From an uncultured Prevotella sp. (GTDB taxonomy: Bacteria > Bacteroidota > Bacteroidia > Bacteroidales > Bacteroidaceae): a stretch of 34,100 nt of DNA. This document shows positions 8,401 through 16,186 of this stretch, piece by piece. The translations under genes were made by a program, and so were the position numbers. Location: positions 1 to 34,100 of the forward strand of contig CALUGU010000025.1 in assembly GCA_944320255.1 (NCBI GenBank), given 5' to 3'. The notes under the pieces were generated by a model. That model worked only from the letters and a program-made list of their open reading frames with translations, made no database searches and had not been told where the DNA came from. Position 1 is the stretch's first letter. The number at the start of each line of letters is the position of its first letter.

Positions 8401-11400
8401 AATATCCTTACCTGCTTTAGCAATATCATCTTCACTTTGCAATAAACGATTCATTAAATCACTGTTGAAATTTTTTATTGTTCCAACAGCTTCATTAACA
8501 CCTAAAATGGCATTCCTAACAAGTATTGCTATTTCTCTTGCATTAGCCTTATATTCAGGCAGACTTTTTTCTTGTTCTTCTTGCCCATAATGTATCTCAA
8601 CAACAAGATTTTTGTTAATATCAACGAATGACGACATCGTGTCTGTGTCGAGAACAAATATTACAGAGCCTTCTGTTGTATTTACTTTTTCAAATCCCTT
8701 ACCTATAAGTTCTGACTCTGAAGATTGAACATTATTTTTTAAAATCATTGTTGTCCCATCTTCACCTTCAATTGAAAAATCTTTACTTAGATCCCATTCT
8801 TGGAGCACATTGTTAGCAAAGCCTTCATACAATCCTAAACTTTCCGAGATTTCTTTATCCAACACATCACTATAAGCATCCAATTCTTCTTCAGTCATTG
8901 CATTAAGTTTAGAATTAAATGCGTCTAAATCTTCATCTGTATCTGATAAATCTATATCTAATTGGTCTATTAATAGGTCAAGTTTAGCTCCAGTTTCGTC
9001 TTCTTGTGCATCTTTGATTTGAGCCAACAACTCATTGAAGTCATCAGAGATGGTTTGCATTACATTATACGAATATTCCAATTCTCCACTATCAACAGCA
9101 ACATCCGTTTCCGCATCAATCTCCACATTCAGGTTTACCGGCAGGTTGCTTGACTCAAACCTGCTTACGGCAACCCAACGGTCTTTCTTGCCGTCGTAAG
9201 AAGCCGTGAGTTTGCGAGTTTCGTTTTGGTCGGTAAAGACATATATGTCAACACCTTTCACAACGGTTGAGTCGTTGTTGGTCAAGTCGGCGATAAAGGT
9301 GATGTCCGTTCCGGTGTAGAACATATACGAATCAGAGCTTGTTGTGTTTGTTGTGAAGTCAAACACAACGCCTACGTTCTCTTTCAACCAGCCGTTGTAG
9401 AATGTCATTGTCACCGTCTTGGCCTCAATGGCATTCTTATCATAGAACGTTTCTTTTGTCTCCGACTGGAGTTCAAGGCCGTCGGTGGTGAGGACTTTGG
9501 CATAAATCGGGTGTGTTGACAAGTTGTAAGGCTCGTTAAGTTCGCACGTCGCGCTCCAGTTGCCATTGGCAAGGGCGGTTGTTGTTCCGATAACGACGCC
9601 GTTGTCATAAACTGTTACCTGCGAATTGCCCTTCGCAGTTCCGCTTATCGAGACGGAGGTTTTGGCCACTGTCTTGGGCACGCTGATTGAGAGGTCTTTA
9701 ACCTCGTAGTTGACAGAGCCTATCGGTTGCGTCATTGTCTGACCGTTAATGGTAAACTCCGTAAAGAGGCTGGGACTATACGTGCCACCGAGTTCGGGGA
9801 TTACGCAGAAACGGACCTGCTCCGTAGAACCGTTGAGCGGTATCACGAGATGACTGCCATCGAGCGAATAGCTGGCGATATTGCTTCCAACCATGACAGA
9901 GTTCTCTACGAACGTTGTGTTATCTGGCAAATCCATCACGAGTTTGGCGTCGCTTACGCTACCGGCAAACTCCTGCTTGAAGTCAATCACACCGCGCAGC
10001 GTGAGGTAGTTGCCCGCCACGATTGAAGTCTTGTTGACGCTTGCCATCGTGTTGTCACCCGTGTAATAAAGTTTGCTTTCATCGAGCACGGGGATTACGT
10101 CGTTGCTTACGGTAGCAAGGTTTCCTGACTTCACAGTTACGCTATTGCTTACGTAGTCGGTGCCAGCGGTAAGTCCGGCCGTCTCGTACTGGCTTAACAT
10201 CGACAAACCACTGAACAGATTGCTGTTAGCCATCGTCACGAGCGTGTAATCACCGTCTTGCAGTCCGCTGATTGTAAGCGTTGCCGTAGAATAGTTGTAC
10301 TTCTTAACCAACTGTCCGTTGGCGTCGTAAAGGACACCAACCACGGCGGAGTTGTCCGTCGATGTGAACGACGCACTGATGCCGCCAAGTTCCACGATGG
10401 GTATCGTCACCTCGGCGTTGTTGTTCTCGTCGATGGCCGTAGCCTCAACGGTGACAGGCATGAAGACGCCGGTCTTGCTGCGCGCGGTTATTTCAAGTAC
10501 GTCGCCAGGCGCGGTTTCGTCAATCAACGCAATCGTAGGATACTGCACGCTGAACTGGCTGACAGCCCGCCCTGCGGTCTTATTGAAAATTGAATACTCT
10601 ACGTTGGTGTAGTCTTCATACCACGACTGCACCTCCGCTGTCTCACCCTCGGCTACGCTCGGCGTGTAAATAAGGTTCGTCGTGATGCGTGCGCCGGTGA
10701 TTTCGCGCAAGGTTATCGTGCCCACGTTCGTGTCGGCTGTCAATGTGTCGGTTGAGAGCGTCTGTGTGATATAGTCGTTGTAGCTTGCCGAGATTGACGC
10801 AGGCTCGCCGAAGACTTGCAGGCTGAAAGCTCCGTCGCTGCCAGTAGAGGCAGAGAAGGCCTTTGAATACTTGCCGTTGAGCTGCTGTGTCACAGCCACG
10901 GTGACGCCGCTCATAGGCTGTCCGTTTTCGTCTTTAACCACGCCGCCGAGCGCAACCTGCTTGATTGGCTGCAGTGTCAGCACCACGGCATTGTCTTCGC
11001 CTACGGTAAAGGCGTGCGTTCCCGGCTCAACGTATTGCATACCGAGCGTGCGGTCGAGCGTAACGCGGTAATTAAGTTCTGTGCCATCAGTCAAACCTGA
11101 CACGACATAGCCTTGTGCGAGATAAGTGCCGTCGGCACGCGTCCATTCTATCTTTGTCTGCGCCGTAACATCAGTTCCGTCTGCTGTTACAACGGAAAGC
11201 GTCACATCTTTTGGCTCAAGTATTGTTTCAAACGCGACTTTGACATCTTCGTCAGTAACCTTCACACCTTCGATGACACCAAGCACGGAACCGATAGAGT
11301 TTTTCAAGTAAACATTAAACTCGGAGTCTTTCAGCAGTCCGTAGAAAGTGTACTCAATCCTGTCTGAAATGACATACTTCTGCGTTTGGCCAGAAGCACT

Positions 11401-12597
11401 GTTGACAAGTTCGAGCGACATATCCTTATAGCGACCGTCGGCAGCCTCGGCTGGCAGCGACACGGCAAGCATACGCACCTCCGCTGTCAACGGCAGCAGA
11501 GTAAAGGCGTTCCAGTTTTCATCTTCGGAATATACAGGTATGGCGTTGGATAGCACGCGGACAACCAAACCGTCGGGCACACCACTGAAAACTGAACTAC
11601 TTAAATACGGAGGAGTGACCGAATAAATTGAAAGTTCGGTGAGCATCTGGCAATCCATAAACGCTCCATAGCCAATGCTTTCGATACAAGACGGAAGTAT
11701 CACAGTTGTGACACCCGTGCCGTCGAAGGCATACGAGGGCACTGACGTGCAGCCAAAGGCACGGCTGAAGTCAAAGTAAGTGCAAGCCGTCAGGTAGTTG
11801 GCTATGCCGAAGTCATAGCTTTCCATCCGTCCGCTCACCGTCACCATAGTAATCTTGCCGCGATTGCCGGAACCACCGATGACCTCATCCACGGCGTTCA
11901 TTATGTTGCCAGGCTCGAAGTCGTCAAGTATCAGTTCGCCTGTCTCTGCGTTAAACGAGTTTTTACCAGGATTCGATGGATTAGACGGGTTGAACGTAAA
12001 CAAGCCTGTCACTTGCACGTCGCCGGTAGGCGTAAATGTATAAGGTGACGTTGTAGAAACAATCCGTCCGCCTACTTGCCATCCCTTAAACTCGTAGTTT
12101 GAATTAGGATAAGCATACAAATAGGCTTCATCGCCTTGCGTTACTTCATAACCACTATTATTGAACGAACCGCCGTTCTTTGGCTCTGCTACAACTGTGA
12201 CGTTATATTTCATCGCCGTTGAATCCGGATTACCAGGGCTCGACGGGTCAAAACTGAATACCGCCGTCAACGTAACGTCACGGGCTGGCATGGTATATTC
12301 AAAACTCGACGACGTTGAGACGGTCTCGCCGTTCTCAACCCATTTTTCAAACTTGTAATTACGGTTGTTGTAGGCATACATCTGAACCGTCGCCCCGCTC
12401 TCAAGCTCTATGCTTTCAAACGATACGCTACCGCCACTCTTTGGCGAAGCCGTGGCTTGCAGCGTGTACGTTACCGCCGGAGCGTCGGGATTACCTGGAT
12501 TTTCCGGGTCGAATCCCTCGCCTATGCCGTAGTTGTTCTGGGCTTGCAACGACGCAAAGCCCACGAGCAACAACAGCATCATATATATCTTTCTCAT
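5473..12597 (-). CDS. Giant mosaic surface protein with T9SS type A sorting domain
   Basis: A 2,374-residue exported protein. From N to C: signal peptide 1-19; two InlB-B-type repeats (about 40-205) ending in NPGNP-like linkers; a short BspA-type LRR_5 patch (240-365); a carboxypeptidase-regulatory-like beta domain (547-615, GGVVKDENGQPMSGVTV); Ig-like domains (840-1050); an AT-rich, helix-forming and partly hydrophobic module (1157-1580); a PNN linker (about 1585-1600); a DPSGYVYEAV domain (about 1620-1720); Big_5- and Big_2-like domains (1726-1926); a chitobiase-C-terminal-like domain (1932-2010, IYYTTDGSCP); a GWNWLS/GWNWIGFP module (2022-2166); and a T9SS sorting domain to the end (GVYILIAHSEGKVYCRKVV). 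T9SS would carry it across the outer membrane and usually anchor it on A-LPS. Adhesion or glycan binding is inference. It lies 109 bases after the BspA-like gene with no promoter seen between them. Confidence 0.85.
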   Translation of the reverse strand: MRKIYMMLLLLVGFASLQAQNNYGIGEGFDPENPGNPDAPAVTYTLQATASPKSGGSVSFESIELESGATVQMYAYNNRNYKFEKWVENGETVSTSSSFEYTMPARDVTLTAVFSFDPSSPGNPDSTAMKYNVTVVAEPKNGGSFNNSGYEVTQGDEAYLYAYPNSNYEFKGWQVGGRIVSTTSPYTFTPTGDVQVTGLFTFNPSNPSNPGKNSFNAETGELILDDFEPGNIMNAVDEVIGGSGNRGKITMVTVSGRMESYDFGIANYLTACTYFDFSRAFGCTSVPSYAFDGTGVTTVILPSCIESIGYGAFMDCQMLTELSIYSVTPPYLSSSVFSGVPDGLVVRVLSNAIPVYSEDENWNAFTLLPLTAEVRMLAVSLPAEAADGRYKDMSLELVNSASGQTQKYVISDRIEYTFYGLLKDSEFNVYLKNSIGSVLGVIEGVKVTDEDVKVAFETILEPKDVTLSVVTADGTDVTAQTKIEWTRADGTYLAQGYVVSGLTDGTELNYRVTLDRTLGMQYVEPGTHAFTVGEDNAVVLTLQPIKQVALGGVVKDENGQPMSGVTVAVTQQLNGKYSKAFSASTGSDGAFSLQVFGEPASISASYNDYITQTLSTDTLTADTNVGTITLREITGARITTNLIYTPSVAEGETAEVQSWYEDYTNVEYSIFNKTAGRAVSQFSVQYPTIALIDETAPGDVLEITARSKTGVFMPVTVEATAIDENNNAEVTIPIVELGGISASFTSTDNSAVVGVLYDANGQLVKKYNYSTATLTISGLQDGDYTLVTMANSNLFSGLSMLSQYETAGLTAGTDYVSNSVTVKSGNLATVSNDVIPVLDESKLYYTGDNTMASVNKTSIVAGNYLTLRGVIDFKQEFAGSVSDAKLVMDLPDNTTFVENSVMVGSNIASYSLDGSHLVIPLNGSTEQVRFCVIPELGGTYSPSLFTEFTINGQTMTQPIGSVNYEVKDLSISVPKTVAKTSVSISGTAKGNSQVTVYDNGVVIGTTTALANGNWSATCELNEPYNLSTHPIYAKVLTTDGLELQSETKETFYDKNAIEAKTVTMTFYNGWLKENVGVVFDFTTNTTSSDSYMFYTGTDITFIADLTNNDSTVVKGVDIYVFTDQNETRKLTASYDGKKDRWVAVSRFESSNLPVNLNVEIDAETDVAVDSGELEYSYNVMQTISDDFNELLAQIKDAQEDETGAKLDLLIDQLDIDLSDTDEDLDAFNSKLNAMTEEELDAYSDVLDKEISESLGLYEGFANNVLQEWDLSKDFSIEGEDGTTMILKNNVQSSESELIGKGFEKVNTTEGSVIFVLDTDTMSSFVDINKNLVVEIHYGQEEQEKSLPEYKANAREIAILVRNAILGVNEAVGTIKNFNSDLMNRLLQSEDDIAKAGKDINGQLGKAVNYFNKSKNPLKKTFWASKILAIKTQKISNSLALRLAKQCRPLLRKVIPIADYIATAAGLCEDINKAGNLYLSIPEPCENDQAQADVYAQQCVGLIGVFSGYAIGSMLLRAQGDAKIAGGIVAALPTGGTGLLASLWGLIDKVVLSTALQYAYEKTRDWALQEVSDGIATLKCKKDPDGDDPNNPNNPNNPNNPNSPNNGNNQDVPNPPFSPVSPIHDPSGYVYEAVSSNRLEGVTATCYYKEMVEDMYGDLHENVVLWNAAEYAQENPLFTDENGMYRWDVPQGLWQVKFEKEGYQTTYSEWLPVPPPQLEVNIAMTQDRQPEVMAAVAYEDGLEVEFDKYMLPETMTAENIIATKDGVAVEGTVVMKNEEQAYGDNSQSYVSRVRFVPTTPFLTGDKVTLTVSRRVKSYAGIQMEGDYSQQFDIVKEVKEIAADSVLRVPYTGEKELRVSVLPFDAAVGKTLRAKSSSEMIAVVTPEAVLDENGQAVLRVSGELPGSAVITFTIAGIDATSSTTVKVAADYYDVVTPAPDASRISGTEVYKGTEITLTCDDEDAVIYYTTDGSCPCDEQTRKEYTAPITVDADMTLKAVAITEGKEESDVAEFVYKLKRTATAMKLQKGWNWLSHNLDEAVTPDVLAGGATDAFVGSEGNVLAETSAAQSYKAKVSEDRSFTLSGVQINPDNVAINLKTGWNWIGFPIDQTMTVAEAMTEAVPDNYDCIVGQEGFAQYAGDAWQGTLDVMRPGQGYLYLSGSDKSFKYFNGIVSNAASIYQTAENDGGVWTSDVHAYPDVMCFVAGLYDGDVEAEEGKYIVGAFSGDECRGVGTYADGRLCVSVVGEDGDDIRFVAFDLDSEQTYNVDETFSFSQSVQGNFDLPVALHIGDVLSGINSVTSGGDLDANVVDGKLYVSFDGRIDGVSLVAANGVCVMKSGWNAGVGCLDVSMLSDGVYILIAHSEGKVYCRKVVKKP
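7792..7836 (-). repeat. 9-base tandem repeat encoding an Asn-Pro linker
   Basis: Five consecutive 9-base units (ATTGTTGGG and variants on the plus strand) encode repeated Pro-Asn-Asn in the giant protein. The linker separates the AT-rich central module from the DPSGYVYEAV domain. Copy-number change would keep the frame and only vary spacer length. Confidence 0.8.
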
Positions 12598-12652
12598 TGT
12601 TTTCGTATATTTAGAAGTTAAAGAAGTAAAAGAGTTTATCGCTTCTTATGAC

Positions 12653-12689
12653 CGCAAAGAAGTTAAAGACGGAGCATAACTTCTTTGCG
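12653..12689 (-). terminator. Strong hairpin between the two T9SS protein genes
   Basis: A perfect 13-base inverted repeat (CGCAAAGAAGTTA at 12653-12665 with TAACTTCTTTGCG at 12677-12689, 11-base loop) lies 18 bases after the BspA-like stop. No U tract follows on the minus strand, so partial termination or mRNA 3'-end protection is as likely as full termination. Confidence 0.55.
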
Positions 12690-12706
12690 ACCCTATAACC
12701 TGCGAA

Positions 12707-15700
12707 TTAATCGTTTACCACAACTTTATGGCTCTTGCCGCCAACCTTGACGATGTACACGCCGCCGTCAACGTTGAACACTGCATTTGCTGCATTCGTC
12801 TTGCCTACCAGGCTGCCGCCAATCGTGTAAACTTCGACAGTCGCGCCGTCTGCGTTGCCGACGGTTATCACGCCGTCCGACACGCTTACACCTGTGCCGT
12901 CACCGCCAGGTGTCACGCCGTTGATGCCGGTAGGAGTTGTTGCAAGGTCGAGTACAAAGCGGTCGTTGTATGTTCCTTGTTCTGCTGTGAAGGTGTATTC
13001 GCCGGCGTTCAGGTTGCATTTCTTGTTCTCATAGAGGTCTATGAGCGTGACGTTCTCTCCCGAAACGTTCGCCAACGCCAGCGTGTAAGAACCGGCCTTG
13101 CCGAAGTATGCACCGAGCGAAACCTTGCCATCACCCATCGGACGCTCATTGATGGCGTAATTGCCGTCGGCCTCGATGCTGTAAAGCTGTGGCACGGCTG
13201 TGTTGCTGCTCATGAACTTTGATGCGTCGCGTGTCATCTCGTAAGCCTTCACGGCCTCGCCGTTGATTACCACCCTCGCCTTGTCCGTATATTCCTCATT
13301 GCCAAGAGTAAGGTTTATCACCGAACGCTTTACCTGTCCGTTGGCATACGCCATAAGCAGGTTTTCAGCAGCAACCGACGTCAGCTGACGGCCTTCGGCA
13401 GCGAACGTTATCGAGCCGCTGTCAACAGGACGCTGCACGAAGAACGCCTCGAACGGTTGCAGGATGTATGCGTCGTCCGTTGTCGTATAAGCCGTGTAGC
13501 CGTATCCGTTCCAAACGGTGAACGGAGCGTTGAACTGCATACGGCGGGTGTCGTAGAAGCAGGGGTACGGGTTGCCGATAAGATTCCAGCTGCGGTTGTG
13601 AGCAAACTCGGCCTGGTACTCCTTCAGGGCTATCTCCACCGCGGACGTGCTGAAGATGTTGTTCTTGTTCGTATTGTTCTGAGCCGGGAAGACAACCATA
13701 GGATAATAATCGTCGTCGCGGTCTGTCATTATTATATATCCCTCATAAGCGTGCATCACGCTGTCTTCCGTCAGGTTAACCCACGTTGTGTCCATCAGGC
13801 CGGCGGCACGGTTTTCGCCTGCATACTTCCTTACCACCCATCGGGTGTCGTCAGCAATAGCGATGTCACTTACTTTTACGTCATACGGGAAAGAGATGAA
13901 ATGCCATAGATCGTTATACAACCCCATCTGTGTCATCACGCTGTCAGCGCGCATCTGTGAATTTGTCAGCAGAGCCGTGTTATTGCTTTCCTTGTAATTG
14001 CCATAGTCTGCATAATAATAACCATCGCGGTCTATCTGCATCATGAAATCATGCACGGAGAACACGCCGCCGTTTTCAACAGACATCTTACCTCCGGCTG
14101 TGTTATTATTGCCGAGATCTGCATAAATAACCAAATCTGGCGTATTTGTCGGTCGTGCGTCAGCAAGGACGTTTACGTTAGAGTTCGTCGTTATGTAAAT
14201 ACCTTCAGGCTCGTAACCTTCTATCGGTTTGATATTAGCACCGAAGCCATCCCATCCCTCAGCTTGTTTGTATTCGTTGATTAACAGCTGCGGCACATAC
14301 AACGTGCAACCTGACGGAACACTGTTCGCCCAGTCGTTTTCCACCATAGGCGGAACCGCCGCCTTGCAAACAACCTCAGTCAAGTAATCGTAGCCATTAA
14401 ATATGTCGTCACACTGAAGCAACGTGCTCGGCATTTCAATTTTGCTTAAATTCGCACAGTCATAAAAGGCTGCATACCCCAAATAAGTAAGCCCCTCATT
14501 TAATATGGCTGATTGCAATGAAGTATGGGCAAATGCGTATGACATTATCGTCTGCAACGTTGTAGGAAACGTTACATTTTCGAGAACGGAGCAATTACTG
14601 AAAGCATCCGGCCCTATATAAGCAAGGCCTTCATTCAATTTCAAAGACTGTAAATTAGCACAATATGAGAACGTGCCGTCTAAGATGTTATAGACCGTTC
14701 CAGGAATTTCAACCTCCGTTATTGAACTACAATTATAAAAGGCATACGAACCTAAATATGTCAAAGTCTGCGGAAACGCCACGTTTTCCAATGAATAACA
14801 ATTATAAAAAGCATAATTCCCTATGCTTTGAAGCTGCGAAGGAAGCACAACCGACCTTATTATCATATTATTATAAAGCAGCTCTTCCGGTATCGCAGTC
14901 ACGTCAGTTCCGCTCAAATCCAAAGAGAGCAGACCTGTAAGGCGTGATTTTATCGTATTAAAATCTTCATCATTAAGCGAACCTGTAACTGTAAGCTCGT
15001 TCACGTCCCTGAAATTTGCAGTCTGTGAAAGTATCATATCGGCAAGTCCGCCCGGCGTCTGTACGTTCAACGTAAGATGCAGGGGTTCACCATTGATGAT
15101 TATCCTTTCACTCCAATAAGAAGCACTGTAATATGCTTCCGCGCTACCTTGAGGCACGGTTATCACAACATTCTGAGGCAGAAAGCTACTGCTGCCAAGT
15201 GTTGGCGGAGTCACTGCGTCGCACTGAAAATCCTTCAGATTGTCACAATCATCAAACGCCCCCGTCCCTATCGACGCCACATTGGATGGTATGGTTATCG
15301 ACGTTAGGCCACTGCTGTCAAAAACATAATTACCAATAGCCGTCAATGACTGCGGCAACGTAATTTCCCGTAATGAATAACAATTACGGAACGTATAATC
15401 CCTTAATTGAGTAATGCCTTCCGGCAGGTTCACACTTGTCAGTTGTCCACAACCTGAAAAGGTGTACTTCCCAAGTGAATAAACTGTTGACGGCAACGTG
15501 ACGCTCACCAAACTGTCGCAATTCTGGAAGACGTATTGCCCTATTTCCTCTATACCTTCTTCAATAGTTACTGCACGGAGTGCGTTAGCCCCCGAAAAAG
15601 AACTTCCTTGCATACTTTTCACATGGTAAGTCAATCCTTCGTACTCTACATAGCCCTTGACGGTGACGTCATGTACTGAATAGTCGGCAAGGCCGCTGAC

Positions 15701-15865
15701 GTATGCGTAGCCGTCTGGATGTTCCTCATCCAAGCTGTCGGTTGAAATTCTGTAATAAACATTGTCAACAACAACGTCATAGTAAGACATTGACGCCTTT
15801 GTCTCACTGACATTACCCCAGCATAACGCTATGGCGGCAATGCCCAAAAATAAAGATTTCCTCAT
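12707..15865 (-). CDS. BspA-like leucine-rich repeat protein with T9SS sorting domain
   Basis: A 1,052-residue exported protein. A signal peptide covers roughly residues 1-24. Two blocks of BspA-type LRR_5 repeats (about 70-240 and 310-550) show the pattern IxxYxFxxCxxLxxVxLPxxLxxIG, for example LTAIGNYVF and LEEIGQYVF-like units. They are separated by a connector with LLSLDLSGTDVTAIPEE. A beta-rich region (about 570-970) follows, with WHFISFPYDV and GYGYTAYTTTD segments common in T9SS cargo. The C-terminal 70 residues (VEVYTIGGSLVGKT through GGVYIVKVGGKSHKVVVND) are a type A sorting domain. BspA-type LRR proteins of oral Bacteroidetes bind host matrix proteins and other bacteria; adhesion here is inference. 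A 25-base operator-like palindrome lies about 160 bases upstream, and no TAnnTTTG box was found. Confidence 0.88.
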   Translation of the reverse strand: MRKSLFLGIAAIALCWGNVSETKASMSYYDVVVDNVYYRISTDSLDEEHPDGYAYVSGLADYSVHDVTVKGYVEYEGLTYHVKSMQGSSFSGANALRAVTIEEGIEEIGQYVFQNCDSLVSVTLPSTVYSLGKYTFSGCGQLTSVNLPEGITQLRDYTFRNCYSLREITLPQSLTAIGNYVFDSSGLTSITIPSNVASIGTGAFDDCDNLKDFQCDAVTPPTLGSSSFLPQNVVITVPQGSAEAYYSASYWSERIIINGEPLHLTLNVQTPGGLADMILSQTANFRDVNELTVTGSLNDEDFNTIKSRLTGLLSLDLSGTDVTAIPEELLYNNMIIRSVVLPSQLQSIGNYAFYNCYSLENVAFPQTLTYLGSYAFYNCSSITEVEIPGTVYNILDGTFSYCANLQSLKLNEGLAYIGPDAFSNCSVLENVTFPTTLQTIMSYAFAHTSLQSAILNEGLTYLGYAAFYDCANLSKIEMPSTLLQCDDIFNGYDYLTEVVCKAAVPPMVENDWANSVPSGCTLYVPQLLINEYKQAEGWDGFGANIKPIEGYEPEGIYITTNSNVNVLADARPTNTPDLVIYADLGNNNTAGGKMSVENGGVFSVHDFMMQIDRDGYYYADYGNYKESNNTALLTNSQMRADSVMTQMGLYNDLWHFISFPYDVKVSDIAIADDTRWVVRKYAGENRAAGLMDTTWVNLTEDSVMHAYEGYIIMTDRDDDYYPMVVFPAQNNTNKNNIFSTSAVEIALKEYQAEFAHNRSWNLIGNPYPCFYDTRRMQFNAPFTVWNGYGYTAYTTTDDAYILQPFEAFFVQRPVDSGSITFAAEGRQLTSVAAENLLMAYANGQVKRSVINLTLGNEEYTDKARVVINGEAVKAYEMTRDASKFMSSNTAVPQLYSIEADGNYAINERPMGDGKVSLGAYFGKAGSYTLALANVSGENVTLIDLYENKKCNLNAGEYTFTAEQGTYNDRFVLDLATTPTGINGVTPGGDGTGVSVSDGVITVGNADGATVEVYTIGGSLVGKTNAANAVFNVDGGVYIVKVGGKSHKVVVND

Positions 15866-16122
15866 GTTGGTTTAGTTTTTTGCCGGACAATTCCAACTGT
15901 CCGTATTGTTAATAATTTAAAGTTTTCTTTGCATTGTTTGGGTTCTCGGTTACGAAGTTATAAAAAATTAGTACTAAAACCATAGGAAAAGGGTTAACAG
16001 ATATTAAAACCATCAAATTTCTTTACAAGTGTAAACATACGGTTTACACTTTTTAATCAATGTTACAAAATCTCCCCGCAAAACAAACATTCCGTAACAA
16101 CGGTACACCCATCAACAAACGA
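15866..16122. other. Upstream region of the BspA-like gene
   Basis: No gene is visible here. A short hairpin (CGGACA at 15884-15889 with TGTCCG at 15898-15903) falls in the expected leader. Further upstream the DNA is AT-rich and holds the dyad listed separately at 16027-16051. No TAnnTTTG box reading toward the gene was found, so its promoter is unplaced. Confidence 0.4.
16027..16051. promoter_or_regulatory. Operator-like perfect palindrome
   Basis: AAGTGTAAAC, a 5-base spacer, then GTTTACACTT: a perfect 10-base inverted repeat, about 160 bases upstream of the BspA-like start. The size and symmetry fit a dimeric transcription factor site. The stem is too short and AT-rich and has no U tract, so it is not an obvious terminator. 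The cognate regulator is not in the window. Confidence 0.45.
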
Positions 16123-16160
16123 GCGGGACAGGGCCGTGCCTTTGCACTGCCCTGCCCCGC
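16123..16160 (-). terminator. Terminator after the sugar isomerase gene
   Basis: A GC-rich stem (GCGGGACAGGGC at 16123-16134 with GCCCTGCCCCGC at 16149-16160, one mismatch) lies 27 bases after the stop at 16187. On the minus strand TCGTTTGTTG follows, a moderate U-rich tail. Confidence 0.7.
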
Positions 16161-16186
16161 CCTTGGGTATTAATGATATGTATGTC

